In this document: positions 23,798 to 32,512 of the stretch, piece by piece
Layout of the letters: each line of letters begins with the position of its first letter
How positions within the stretch are numbered: position 1 is the stretch's first letter
Assembly (NCBI GenBank): GCA_011772425.1
Contig: WVZO01000676.1
Location: forward strand, 3,102-57,369
DNA: 54,268 bases
Origin: Candidatus Aminicenantota bacterium
Lineage (GTDB): Bacteria; Acidobacteriota; Aminicenantia; UBA2199
Reading direction: 5' to 3'
The notes under the pieces: generated by a model
The model's input: only the letters and a program-made list of their open reading frames with translations
Databases searched by the model: none
Told to the model about the DNA's origin: nothing
Program-made: the position numbers and the translations under genes

Positions 23798-26080
23798 TCA
23801 TATGTCCACTAGCTCCTCTAGCAATACCTCGACGATGCGTCCGGCACTTCGACCATCCCAGAACCGCGGAACTTTCCCGGTTTTGCCTTTTCCTTGTAAG
23901 ATCAGGTCTAGTTCAGCCATAATATCATCTACCTTGATCAATTTGTTACTGCCTTCCCATACGGTCACCGGCCGTTCCGTGCTGGGCCTGATAGTAAGAC
24001 AGGGAATATGCAAATACGTGGTTTCCTCCTGGATACCGCCGGAGTCCGTTAATACAAATTTCGCATATCTCATCAAGCGGATAAAGTGGAGATACCCCAC
24101 CGGCTCGATAAGAAAAAGACGGGGGTAAGACCGCATCCTTTTATCAAGACCAAAGGCCAGGATATTCTTCCAGGTGCGGGGATGAACAGGAAATACCAGC
24201 GGTATTTTCTCTGATACCTCTGTCCATATGTCTCCCAATTTTTCCAGGTCTTCCTTTTGGTCCACATTGGTGGGCCGGTGAAAGGTCAGCACTCCATACT
24301 GACCCGGTATAAAATCCTCCCCCAACCGGATTTTTTCATGACTGGCTGCTTTAGTTTCAAATATCATGTCAATGGACTCAGCCTTCTCAAGGTTCCGTAC
24401 CAGGGTATCGATCATGAGATTACCTTTCATGAAGATATTTTCTTTTGGATGTCCTTCTTTGATCAGGTTTTCACTGGCATCTTTCGAAGTGGTAAAAAAA
24501 AGGTCGGAGATGGCGTCGGTGACTAAGCGGTTGATTTCTTCAGGCATGGATTTATCGCGGCTGCGCAGCCCGGCTTCGTAATGGATGGTAATAATACGGA
24601 GCTTAGAGGCCACCAGGGTACAGGCAGCAGTAGAATTCACATCCCCTACCACCAGGACGGCGTCAGGTTTCTCTTCCAGGCATACTTTTTCAAATTCTTC
24701 CATGATCCGCGCGGTTTGTACCGCATGCGAATCCGAACCCACTCCAAGATTAATACCAGGCTCAAGGATTTCCAATTCCCTAAAAAACCTCTCCGACATG
24801 TTTTCATCATAGTGCTGACCCGTATGGACCAATACCGGTTCAATTCCAGGGTGGTTTTTCATTTCATGAAGCAGCGGTGCAATTTTCATAAAATTAGGCC
24901 GCGCCCCAGCAACAAGGATGATTTTTTTATTGTTCATGTTTGTTTTTTTGCCTCCGGCGGCCAGGGGGGCTCTTTTCGAGAAAACCGCCCCCCTGGACCC
25001 CCCGCAAAAGCTTTTTATTTCCTCCGCACTTTTCGGGTAGTTTTCAATAAACCATACCAAAAATGCCGTGACATCGATTTTATCTTCGAGCATCTTCTGC
25101 CTCCGCTGCTGCCATACCTGTTTCCTGTCTTTTATTTTTAATAGTTCATCTATCTTTTCAAACAACCTTTCCGGTTGGGAGGTTTTAATGCCGTAGGTCA
25201 AACCGTATTTATGTTCCAGTTCTTCAAGATACCCCAGCTTGCCGACAAAATCGTTAAACCGCAGCGCCGGTGTTCCTAAAACAGCTGCTTCTGCTGTCAT
25301 GGTCTGACTGTCTCCCAGGTACATACCGGCATAGTACAGGGCGTGATGCATATCCACCGGGTTTAATGGAATCCGGTACGGTTCGAATTCCGGTTCCAGT
25401 ACCCGCTGGGAAGTAATAAATACCCGGCCGTGGGGAGTCAGGCGTTTGATAATTTCTCTGGCTATTTCCGTGGTTATACCGGTCTTGCCCGCATCATGGT
25501 GGGCGGTTAGTTTGGCAAAGCGAAGAATAAAATAAGCCCCTTCCGGGGAAAGCTGTTTTTCTACAACTTCCTTTTGCGGTTGAAATACATGGGGATGAAG
25601 GTATGCCAGTTCATGGTAACCGTCATAATGAATTGTTTTTTTCTCCCACTTTCCGGTATCGCAGCTTTTGGGTACCAGTATAACACTGGATAAAGGATAA
25701 GATAATTTGCAGTAAAGAGGAACTGCCTGGCAGTCGTCTTCATTGAGGTTAATAGTGGGAATTCTTAACAGTTTCCCTATGTGGGGTAATTCTATTGATG
25801 TGCCTATCATAATGTCCGGTTTTGGTTTTTCCTTCAAGCAAAGGCGCAGCAGCCTGGTATCCCGTTTGATCATACCTATAGCCAGCCCTAATTTCGTATC
25901 TTTCCTGCCGCCGGCCAATATATTTCTATAAGTAAAACCCGAACCGCGCAGAAGGTCTTCCAGGATATCTTTTTTCTGGATCAGGACAATAACCCGGTGT
26001 CCTTTTTTTTCCAGTTCCCTGACCGGGTTTTTCAAAAGATGAAAATGGGCCGGATGCCCCATATATACTAGAATCTTCAT
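23798..26080 (-). CDS. wecB: DUF354 glycosyltransferase-like protein fused in frame to WecB-type UDP-GlcNAc 2-epimerase
   Basis: One open frame of 760 residues joining two usually separate enzymes. The first part (MKILVYMGHPAHFHLLKNPV onward, about 355 residues) is a DUF354 protein with a GT-B-like fold. The second part, from the methionine at 24937 (MNNKKIILVAGARPNFMKI), is a complete 379-residue UDP-N-acetylglucosamine 2-epimerase with HTGQHYDENMS, VVGDVNSTAA, HYEAGLRS and TDSGG motifs; it makes UDP-ManNAc. The junction SFCGGSRGAVFSKRAPLA is encoded by the palindromic element at 24950-25016, which carries no stop in this frame. The element also places GGAGG 13 nt before the internal ATG, so WecB may be made separately too. 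The start at 26080 is preferred over 26134 because the family begins with MKIL. Confidence 0.85.
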   Translation of the reverse strand: MKILVYMGHPAHFHLLKNPVRELEKKGHRVIVLIQKKDILEDLLRGSGFTYRNILAGGRKDTKLGLAIGMIKRDTRLLRLCLKEKPKPDIMIGTSIELPHIGKLLRIPTINLNEDDCQAVPLYCKLSYPLSSVILVPKSCDTGKWEKKTIHYDGYHELAYLHPHVFQPQKEVVEKQLSPEGAYFILRFAKLTAHHDAGKTGITTEIAREIIKRLTPHGRVFITSQRVLEPEFEPYRIPLNPVDMHHALYYAGMYLGDSQTMTAEAAVLGTPALRFNDFVGKLGYLEELEHKYGLTYGIKTSQPERLFEKIDELLKIKDRKQVWQQRRQKMLEDKIDVTAFLVWFIENYPKSAEEIKSFCGGSRGAVFSKRAPLAAGGKKTNMNNKKIILVAGARPNFMKIAPLLHEMKNHPGIEPVLVHTGQHYDENMSERFFRELEILEPGINLGVGSDSHAVQTARIMEEFEKVCLEEKPDAVLVVGDVNSTAACTLVASKLRIITIHYEAGLRSRDKSMPEEINRLVTDAISDLFFTTSKDASENLIKEGHPKENIFMKGNLMIDTLVRNLEKAESIDMIFETKAASHEKIRLGEDFIPGQYGVLTFHRPTNVDQKEDLEKLGDIWTEVSEKIPLVFPVHPRTWKNILAFGLDKRMRSYPRLFLIEPVGYLHFIRLMRYAKFVLTDSGGIQEETTYLHIPCLTIRPSTERPVTVWEGSNKLIKVDDIMAELDLILQGKGKTGKVPRFWDGRSAGRIVEVLLEELVDI
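24950..25016. repeat. palindromic element copy B
   Basis: GCCTCCGGCGG, then stem CCAGGGGGG (24961-24969) paired with CCCCCCTGG, an inner TTTTCGAGAAAA palindrome, and a tail ACCCCCCGCAAAAGCTTTTT. In the minus direction it is translated through in frame and supplies the Shine-Dalgarno-like GGAGG for wecB. Confidence 0.85.
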
Positions 26081-26087
26081 GGTTAAT

Positions 26088-26999
26088 TTACTGTTTCCTG
26101 GTAACATAGAAATGCTGCCGGTGGGTAAATCCAACCTTCCGGCCGTAAATAATTTCTAGGTTGTTTTCTCTGAGCATTTGTTTTACTTGCCGGGTATTAA
26201 AAAAAGTTATCAAGTCCTTTATAAAGAGGTTTTCATATTTTCCTCTAAGCACGTTATCTTCCCTTTTGGGCAGATGGGAATAGAATATTTTGCGGGTAAG
26301 TTTATAGACTTTAAATCCCAATAAGTCGGATAAAAACCGCAGGGATTTTCGAGCTTCAAAAAATCTTAATAGGGCACCATAGGTTTTAAACAGGTATCCG
26401 TAAGGGCTGTGGATATTGCGCAGTCTTAAATAGAATTTGCCGCCGGGTTTAACGATGCGGGCGCATTCGGAGAGGGCCTGCTGTGGGGCAGGGGTATGGT
26501 GAATCACACCGGTGGAGATAACAAAATCAAACGAATCCGATTGCAGGGGCAGAGATAAATTGTTTCCCCATATGCAGAGATTGTTACTATTTTGTTTTAC
26601 CATTTTTATGGAGGCCAGGCTGTAATCGACGCTTACCACATGGGTAAAGCCTTTCATGCTGAGGTAATTGGAAATTCTCCCGGTTCCTGCGCCGATATCC
26701 GCGATTTTTGCATCTTCAGGCATATCGTTGAGAATTTGTTTCATATCCTCTTCAACGCCGGTTTCCACTTCTTCCGGGTTTGACCAGTCTCTTAAGCCGA
26801 AGGGATTTTCTTCGTAAAACCTGTCATCGCCGAGGTCTTTGCCTCTTTCTTCTTCCTTTAATAAACAAATGACCCCGTCAATAATGGGGAATTTTTTGCC
26901 GTCCGGAGACTGAAGTTCCGTGTCCGATACCGGTTTCAACGGCTGTAAGTCCACTGGACTCCTGAGTAACGCCATTAATTCCTCATGGGGATTAGCCAT
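26088..26999 (-). CDS. SAM-dependent methyltransferase with Trm112-like N-terminus
   Basis: 303 residues. The first 50 residues (LLRSPVDLQPLKPV, FPIIDGVICLL) resemble a Trm112p-like cap without its cysteines. The class I methyltransferase core has motif I ADIGAGTGRISNYL, DYSLASI and the post-motif GVIHHTPAPQQALSECARIVKPGG. It probably methylates a sugar or lipid-linked intermediate. AGGAG lies 7 nt before the ATG. It overlaps the upstream toroid gene by 8 bp and is 7 bp from the DUF354 start. The substrate is unknown. Confidence 0.8.
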   Translation of the reverse strand: MANPHEELMALLRSPVDLQPLKPVSDTELQSPDGKKFPIIDGVICLLKEEERGKDLGDDRFYEENPFGLRDWSNPEEVETGVEEDMKQILNDMPEDAKIADIGAGTGRISNYLSMKGFTHVVSVDYSLASIKMVKQNSNNLCIWGNNLSLPLQSDSFDFVISTGVIHHTPAPQQALSECARIVKPGGKFYLRLRNIHSPYGYLFKTYGALLRFFEARKSLRFLSDLLGFKVYKLTRKIFYSHLPKREDNVLRGKYENLFIKDLITFFNTRQVKQMLRENNLEIIYGRKVGFTHRQHFYVTRKQ

Positions 27000-28182
27000 T
27001 GGTATACTCCTTTGAGTTCGTTTTGGAATAGGTGTAGAATAATAAATAACCCAGGGCAGAGAGCATTGCTGCCTGTCCCCAGTGTATCGGTTCCAGGTTG
27101 TTTTTCCAGTATTTATAGATGCGATATCTGAAGCTGCCGTTCTTTTTTAACATATGGTTTATTGTCCAATCAGCCACTTTTTGGGCACTGCCGAGGGCTT
27201 CGGGTTCATATTGCGAATACCGGGAGAAACTTTCAATGGCTTGTGCTGCTGCCTGGATATCCAGAGGATACAACCGGTTATGGTAAAATTTCGGTTTAAA
27301 ATCTTGGGTGAACAAGTGGGATTTCCAGTAATGATAGGTTTTTTTTATGATTTCCGGGTTTACCAGGTCTTTGCCGGCGATTTCATACGCTTTGCACAGG
27401 GAGTCCAGGTTATAGGCGGTATGGTAATTATCGATCCAATGGAGCATATTTTCATGGCCGTAAAACCAACTGCCGTTGTTGTTTCTCCGGGATACCGACC
27501 AATTAATGGATTGTTTTGCCAGTTCCAGGTGTTTTTCGTTTTTGGTATATTTCCATGCCCGTAGTAAAGCCGTTGCACCCAGTAAATTTGAGTTGTGGAC
27601 CGGTTTAACGATTCCCGGGGCATAGGCAAAACAAATCCCGGTTGAGTCTTTGATTCTTTGCAAATCATTTTCGATAAAATTTGCCGTACTCATTACCACT
27701 TCTTTATATTTATCATTTTTCAAGACATCATAGGCAAGATCAAAGGCTTCCTGGATATGGGAGGTCCAGACGATAGTGGGAAGTCCTTTGGGAAAAATAC
27801 CGGCGCGGCTGGCAAAATCAAAATCATTACCCCAACAGAAACCGGAATAACCGGTGGACTTGTTCTGCATTAACCAGGAGAGGGCAGATTCGACAAACTC
27901 CAGGTATTTATCCTCGCCTGTGGCAAGATAATGATAAAGATAACCTTTTACCATAAAACCAAAGGCTTTGGTGCTTTTCAGTTTCTTAACTCCCAGGATA
28001 CCTCTTAAATTGAAGAATGACCGTTTGGCAATTTGTACTGCTGCAATTTTCAGGTATAGAGAATTAAAGGTAAGAAAATTGACAAAAGGAGATGCTAAAA
28101 GATCGTCATACTCATACCCGGCAAAGTCGTTTCTGACTAAGTATCGGTGCAAGTTGTCAAAAACGTGTATTATATTTTCCAT
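26992..28182 (-). CDS. alpha/alpha-toroid protein of the polysaccharide locus
   Basis: 396 residues from MENIIHVFDNLHRYLVRND. Repeated helical hairpins (YLATGEDKYLEFVESALSWL; YTKNEKHLELAKQSINW; WKNNLEPIHWGQAAMLSALGYL) suggest a six-hairpin or prenyltransferase/glucuronyl-epimerase-like toroid. Such proteins in polysaccharide loci may be epimerases, lyases or hydrolases acting on the polymer. The frame is open upstream, but that extension (QNLFEKRFRHLQKL and so on) is encoded by the palindromic elements at 28194-28327, so the start at 28182 is preferred; GAAGG from copy C1 lies 12 nt upstream. The downstream methyltransferase gene overlaps it by 8 bp. Confidence 0.65.
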   Translation of the reverse strand: MENIIHVFDNLHRYLVRNDFAGYEYDDLLASPFVNFLTFNSLYLKIAAVQIAKRSFFNLRGILGVKKLKSTKAFGFMVKGYLYHYLATGEDKYLEFVESALSWLMQNKSTGYSGFCWGNDFDFASRAGIFPKGLPTIVWTSHIQEAFDLAYDVLKNDKYKEVVMSTANFIENDLQRIKDSTGICFAYAPGIVKPVHNSNLLGATALLRAWKYTKNEKHLELAKQSINWSVSRRNNNGSWFYGHENMLHWIDNYHTAYNLDSLCKAYEIAGKDLVNPEIIKKTYHYWKSHLFTQDFKPKFYHNRLYPLDIQAAAQAIESFSRYSQYEPEALGSAQKVADWTINHMLKKNGSFRYRIYKYWKNNLEPIHWGQAAMLSALGYLLFYTYSKTNSKEYTNG

Positions 28183-28193
28183 TTTTTTATTTT

Positions 28194-28262
28194 GCCTTCG
28201 GCGACCAGGGGGCTCTTTTTGAAAAAACTGCCCCCTGGACCCCCGCAAAAACTTTTGATTAA
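28194..28262. repeat. palindromic element copy C1
   Basis: GCCTTCGGCGA, stem CCAGGGGG (28205-28212) paired with CCCCCTGG (28231-28238), an inner CTTTTTGAAAAA hairpin and a tail CCCCCGCAAAAACTTTT. Same orientation as copies A and B. It lies 12 nt from the start codon of the toroid gene and supplies GAAGG as a ribosome-binding-like sequence. Confidence 0.85.
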
Positions 28263-28264
28263 CT

Positions 28265-28327
28265 TTAATAAAAAGTTTTTGGAGGTGTCGGAACCTTTTT
28301 TCAAAAAGGTTCTGACCCGCCGGAGGC
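28265..28327. repeat. palindromic element copy C2, inverted, different stem
   Basis: It points opposite to C1. Its outer end CCGCCGGAGGC (28317-28327) and its AAAAAGTTTTT tail match the family. The stem is a different sequence: GAACCTTTTT (28291-28300) pairs with AAAAAGGTTC (28303-28312), extended by a GTC/GAC pair. Only the pairing is kept, not the bases, which supports a selected hairpin. It provides the last codons and the stop of the upstream gene. Confidence 0.75.
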
Positions 28328-29494
28328 ATGAATTCTTATCATCAAAGCATCGGCGAAAAATTTAGCGGCCCAATTGGGGTATTTTAAGAAAGAATAACTG
28401 CCAATAATGGGAAATGCCCCTTTGATACCTCCTCTTATGCCGGGGTTTTTGCAGGTGAGATTTTGCCGGGCTTTAACTTCATCGATAAGTCTATTGGCTG
28501 CTGCTAAAAATCTCTTATCGCCTATTTTTAAAAAGAGTTTCATCCATATGATGGACAACTGGATATTTCCTGTTAAACAAATATATCTTCCTTTTAAGAA
28601 GGGGAAATATTTGCCGTGGTTTTGCCAATTCCGGTCCCAGAAGGTATACAGCGGATGACCGGTTTCAATTTTTTTAAGCAGGCTTTCCGAAGTCAGGGTC
28701 ACTGCGTCGAGATAGGCTTGTTTTTTGGTGATGAAATAGGATTCCAGCAGACCGCGCAGGGTGTAGGCAATGCCGTGGGTATTGGGATATTCGTTGGGTT
28801 TGAAATTGGCATGTTCAAACCACCCGTTTTCATGCTGCTGTTGAATGACCCAATCAAGATTGGCTGCTGCAACCTTCTCATACTTTTCATCACCGGTTAT
28901 GGAATGTAATTCCAATAAGGCCCAGGAGGTCCTGGAATTATAAGTGTGGGGAATATTATAATGCAAATAGCGATTCCATACACCTTCTTCATCGATGTTT
29001 ACTGTTAAAAAATCCCCGGCTTTAACGGCACAGTCCAGGTATTTTTTTTCTTTGGTTTCCCGGTAGGTTCTTAGAAAACCGAAAATATTCTGGCCGGTGT
29101 TGAAGATAAGGGGTTTATTTTTACCTTTTTGGGAATCATAAGAACCTTGCATGCAGGCGCCGTTATCCAGTTGGACGCTGCATAACCAATCGGTCATTTG
29201 AATGGCTGCATCACGATAATATCGATCCCTGGTGGGATTAGAGTAATCGAAGAAAGTGGGGATGATATAGCCGGTGGTTTCGGGGAAGGGATTCAGCCAT
29301 TTTCCTTTCAAGAGGCTGTAATGGCTGCTGACTCCGCCCTGGCTGGTTTCATAGGCTGCTTTCAACCACTGCATGACACGTTCAAGATGAATATAATCAT
29401 CTTTTACTTTGATGGGAAAAGGCAAAAATGTATACTTCAACCGTTTCCAATTATCTCCTGTTAACTCTTTAATCAAATAAAAAAGGTGGTTCAT
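28301..29494 (-). CDS. alpha/alpha-toroid protein (prenyltransferase/epimerase-like)
   Basis: 397 residues of repeated helical hairpins with glycine-rich turns (VQLDNGACMQGSYD, FNTGQNIFGFLRTYRETKEKKYLDCA, SRTSWALLELHSITGDEKYEKVA, QQQHENGWFEHANF). This is the fold of squalene-cyclase-like and glucuronyl C5-epimerase C-terminal proteins. It is probably a partner of the next gene, which has the same fold. The last nine residues (HASGGSEPF) and the stop codon are encoded by the palindromic element copy C2, so the original C-terminus has been replaced. It starts 10 bp after the oxidoreductase gene without a clear Shine-Dalgarno sequence, so it is probably translationally coupled. Confidence 0.65.
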   Translation of the reverse strand: MNHLFYLIKELTGDNWKRLKYTFLPFPIKVKDDYIHLERVMQWLKAAYETSQGGVSSHYSLLKGKWLNPFPETTGYIIPTFFDYSNPTRDRYYRDAAIQMTDWLCSVQLDNGACMQGSYDSQKGKNKPLIFNTGQNIFGFLRTYRETKEKKYLDCAVKAGDFLTVNIDEEGVWNRYLHYNIPHTYNSRTSWALLELHSITGDEKYEKVAAANLDWVIQQQHENGWFEHANFKPNEYPNTHGIAYTLRGLLESYFITKKQAYLDAVTLTSESLLKKIETGHPLYTFWDRNWQNHGKYFPFLKGRYICLTGNIQLSIIWMKLFLKIGDKRFLAAANRLIDEVKARQNLTCKNPGIRGGIKGAFPIIGSYSFLKYPNWAAKFFADALMIRIHASGGSEPF

Positions 29495-29504
29495 ATATTA
29501 AGAA

Positions 29505-31649
29505 TTAAGAGGCAGAGAGGACCTGGCCTTGTTTTATAGACTCCAATATCTTAAACGTTGTCAGGGTTGTGCTGTACATTTCTTCGTAAGGAATGGGAGA
29601 GGGTGTCCCGTTCTTTATGCTGTGGAAAAATCGTACCAATTCCTCTTTATGTCCCTTGTCCTGTGTTCTCAATTTCATCCTGGAGAGTGATTTTCCATAG
29701 ATTTCCATGGTTTTAAAATCATGGATAATGACGGTCTGTCCATTACAATATATTTCAAAATATTCCTTGGCCACTCTTTTGCTGCCATTGGAGAAATAGG
29801 AGATACTGGCAATGCTGCCATTTTCAAAAGCGAGATTAATTACCAGGGTATCCATCAGGTTACCCGGTTCTTTAAGGGTATCAGCATAAATTGAGGTAAT
29901 CTTTGAGCCGGCAATATACACGGCGAGATCGATAAAATGACAAACTTCTCCAATGATCCGGCCGCCGCCGATTTCGGGGTCATGTACCCAGTGGTCCTTT
30001 GGAAGCGATCCGGCATTGACCCTGAAATTCATGGCTTTGGGTTGCTGGGGCAGGAATAGGGATTTAACTTTTAACATATGGGGTGAAAACCGGCGGTTAA
30101 AGCCCACCATTAGACGCGGCGTTAAGTTACCGGGCTTTGCTATTGATTGATAAACGCCATGAATTTCTTCCAGTTCGTCCGGGGTTAAGGCCAGGGGTTT
30201 TTCCACGAAGACGTTTTTTCCTTTTTTTAATGCTTTGATGACAAACTCTACATGCAAATTATGCCGGGTGGCAATAAAGACCGTATTGATGTTTTCATCT
30301 TCGATGATTTCATCTGCTTTGTCGGTGCAATAATTAAATCCGTATTTATCGGCTGCATACCTGGCATTGTTTCCATGGGCTGCAGCTACTCCTACCAGGT
30401 TACATAATCCTTTCATTCCCGGCAAAAGCACATTTTTCGCAAAGGAACCGGCACCGATCAGCCCCACATTGGGTTCTGCTGCGGGAAAGGATTTTTCTTT
30501 AAGTATTACTTTTGATTTTAATTCTTTTTCAATATCATAGCGGATGAGAATACCGCAGAAGGGTTCTGACCGTTCCAGGATCATCCGGTAAGCATCAGGA
30601 GCATCGGTAAGATCAAATACGTGAGAAATCAATGCGTCCATGTTCAATTTATTTTTTGCTAATAGATCGATATAGGCTTGCATGTTGCGGTTTTCTGTCC
30701 AGCGTACGTAACCGATGGGATAATCGTGTCCATGTTCTTCGTATTGGGGGTCATAGCGGCCAGGGCCGTACGAACAGGACATTCTTACGTCCAGTTCTTT
30801 CTTGTAGTAATTGGTCCGGCTGAATCCTGTAGGCACACCACCCACGATGACTACCTTGCCCTTTTGCCGACACAGGGCGCCTGCCAGTTCCATCGGGTCG
30901 GTGGAAGAAGAGGAGGCCGTTATAATCACTGCATCCGCACCGTATCCATGGGTATGATGAAGAATCACATTTTCGATATCTTCCCTGTTCCTGTTAAAGG
31001 CAAATTCAGCTCCGTTTTCTCGGGCCAATTGTACCTGTTCCTCTTTGATATCGATGCCGATAGAAGTTATCCCGGCTGCCTTTAGCAATTGAATCGTGAT
31101 CTGCCCGATGAGTCCAAGGCCGATCACTACACAGCTTTCCCCTAACTGCAAATCCGCCTGCCGTATCCCCTGCACGGCAATGGCTGCGATCGCTGAGAAG
31201 GCAGCATGTTTTAATTCCACGCCCTCCGGGACTTTTGTGCAAAGATTTTCAGGCACGGATACCACATCTGCATGAACCGCACTGGTTCCGCCGCAGGCCG
31301 CCCTGTCACCGACTTTGAATTGTGTAACCCCTTCCCCTATGCCGATAACTTCTCCAGCTGAACTGTAGCCCAATGCAGACGGTGCTTCCAGCTTAGTCAT
31401 CACCAGTTTATAAGTTTCGGCTAAGCCCGTGGTTTTAACCAGTTCGATAACTTGTTTCACTTCCTTCTGCCTGGCCCTGGCTTTGGCGATATAGCCTTTG
31501 CGGGCGTCAGAAACAGTTTTTGCTTCTGTTCCCGCACTGATGACGGAATAAAAATTCCTCACTAACACCTGCCCTTTTCCCAACGCAGGAAAAGGCACTT
31601 CCAGTATTTGCATGTTTCCCTTTTTTAAGTCCTGGGTTAATTGGTCCAT
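29505..31649 (-). CDS. bi-domain oxidoreductase (zinc-type dehydrogenase plus Gfo/Idh/MocA)
   Basis: 714 residues. Residues 1-370 form a medium-chain alcohol dehydrogenase-like domain (LGYSSAGEVIGIGEGVTQFKVGDRAACGG; nucleotide-binding VIGLGLIGQ). Residues 390-714 form a Gfo/Idh/MocA dehydrogenase (VGLIGAGSFAKNVLLPG; VFVEKPLAL; GGGRIIGEVCHFIDLAVYI). This fused architecture is typical of surface polysaccharide loci, where it is thought to oxidise or reduce a nucleotide sugar or lipid-linked sugar; the substrate is unknown. It is followed after 10 bp by the first toroid gene. Confidence 0.88.
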   Translation of the reverse strand: MDQLTQDLKKGNMQILEVPFPALGKGQVLVRNFYSVISAGTEAKTVSDARKGYIAKARARQKEVKQVIELVKTTGLAETYKLVMTKLEAPSALGYSSAGEVIGIGEGVTQFKVGDRAACGGTSAVHADVVSVPENLCTKVPEGVELKHAAFSAIAAIAVQGIRQADLQLGESCVVIGLGLIGQITIQLLKAAGITSIGIDIKEEQVQLARENGAEFAFNRNREDIENVILHHTHGYGADAVIITASSSSTDPMELAGALCRQKGKVVIVGGVPTGFSRTNYYKKELDVRMSCSYGPGRYDPQYEEHGHDYPIGYVRWTENRNMQAYIDLLAKNKLNMDALISHVFDLTDAPDAYRMILERSEPFCGILIRYDIEKELKSKVILKEKSFPAAEPNVGLIGAGSFAKNVLLPGMKGLCNLVGVAAAHGNNARYAADKYGFNYCTDKADEIIEDENINTVFIATRHNLHVEFVIKALKKGKNVFVEKPLALTPDELEEIHGVYQSIAKPGNLTPRLMVGFNRRFSPHMLKVKSLFLPQQPKAMNFRVNAGSLPKDHWVHDPEIGGGRIIGEVCHFIDLAVYIAGSKITSIYADTLKEPGNLMDTLVINLAFENGSIASISYFSNGSKRVAKEYFEIYCNGQTVIIHDFKTMEIYGKSLSRMKLRTQDKGHKEELVRFFHSIKNGTPSPIPYEEMYSTTLTTFKILESIKQGQVLSAS

Positions 31650-31756
31650 GTGTTTTCCTTGTTTTTAAAAGATCTCTTTTTAAAAAGCTCCGCATCACTT
31701 TTGTCTTGGACGGCAGATTTATCTTGCGATGCTAAATCTATTTTCTCTAATCGATT

Positions 31757-32512
31757 CTATTTTACCGCTTCCACAAATAAGCCCGGCCTGGTGTCCAATA
31801 ACTCCACATCCGGGATATTTCCTTTTTTATATTCCCTTTCTTTTATTTCTTTAAAACCCACTTTTCCCAGCACTGCTCTCAATTCCCTGAAATTATACAT
31901 CCTGCGATGATGATGAAAATAATGTTGAAAAGAAGCCATATATCCAGCCCTTCCTGTGGCCCCAAAACCTGCAGTCACAAACTTCTGTATTTTTTCGATC
32001 CCGCCGGAATCATAATCAACAATTGCTTCTTTCATCTCCCGGACAACTTCGTCCAGAGAGGGAATGCAAATACGAATTATTCCTTGGGAACATAACACAC
32101 GATAACTTTCCCTTAACAGGAATTCACCCTCTTCCTTAGAAAGATGCTCGACAAAATGAGATGAGAAAATATTTGGGACCGAATCATCGGCAAAGGGAAT
32201 GCCGTAAAGCAAATTATGATGAATAATTTTCATGGACTTCAACTTTGAATAATATTCAGCAAAAGAATATTTTACCGACATGTTAAATTTTTTATATATT
32301 AACTTTACCAGTGGTTTTGGTAATTTCCTGGTGATAACATAGGCCACCCCACCCTCAATTCCTATCCAACCTGGGATATTCTCAAAACCACAGCCGAGAT
32401 TTAAACCTTTAAAACCAGGTTCAAAAGAATAAATCCTTTTCTTTTTCAACTTCAATAAAGGAGCACTAACCAACTCCCACACAAGAAATTTTACCAATTC
32501 CTTAAATTTCAT
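31757..32512 (-). CDS. SAM-dependent methyltransferase
   Basis: 251 residues. Motif I is GLNLGCGFENIPGWIGIE, followed by IPFADDSVPNIFSSHFVEHLSKEEGEFLLRE and RVLCSQGIIRICIPSLDEVV, typical of small class I methyltransferases in polysaccharide loci. The C-terminal segment after about 190 (FQHYFHHHRRMYNFRELRAVLGKVGF) fits the same family. It overlaps the upstream GT4 gene by 4 bp (ATGA), showing translational coupling. A sugar hydroxyl is a likely target, but this is inference. Confidence 0.82.
   Translation of the reverse strand: MKFKELVKFLVWELVSAPLLKLKKKRIYSFEPGFKGLNLGCGFENIPGWIGIEGGVAYVITRKLPKPLVKLIYKKFNMSVKYSFAEYYSKLKSMKIIHHNLLYGIPFADDSVPNIFSSHFVEHLSKEEGEFLLRESYRVLCSQGIIRICIPSLDEVVREMKEAIVDYDSGGIEKIQKFVTAGFGATGRAGYMASFQHYFHHHRRMYNFRELRAVLGKVGFKEIKEREYKKGNIPDVELLDTRPGLFVEAVK

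Noticed and set aside
28183..28329. Longer N-terminus for the second toroid protein
   Set aside because: The extra residues are encoded by the palindromic elements C1 and C2; the ATG at 28182 fits the element-associated ribosome binding site.
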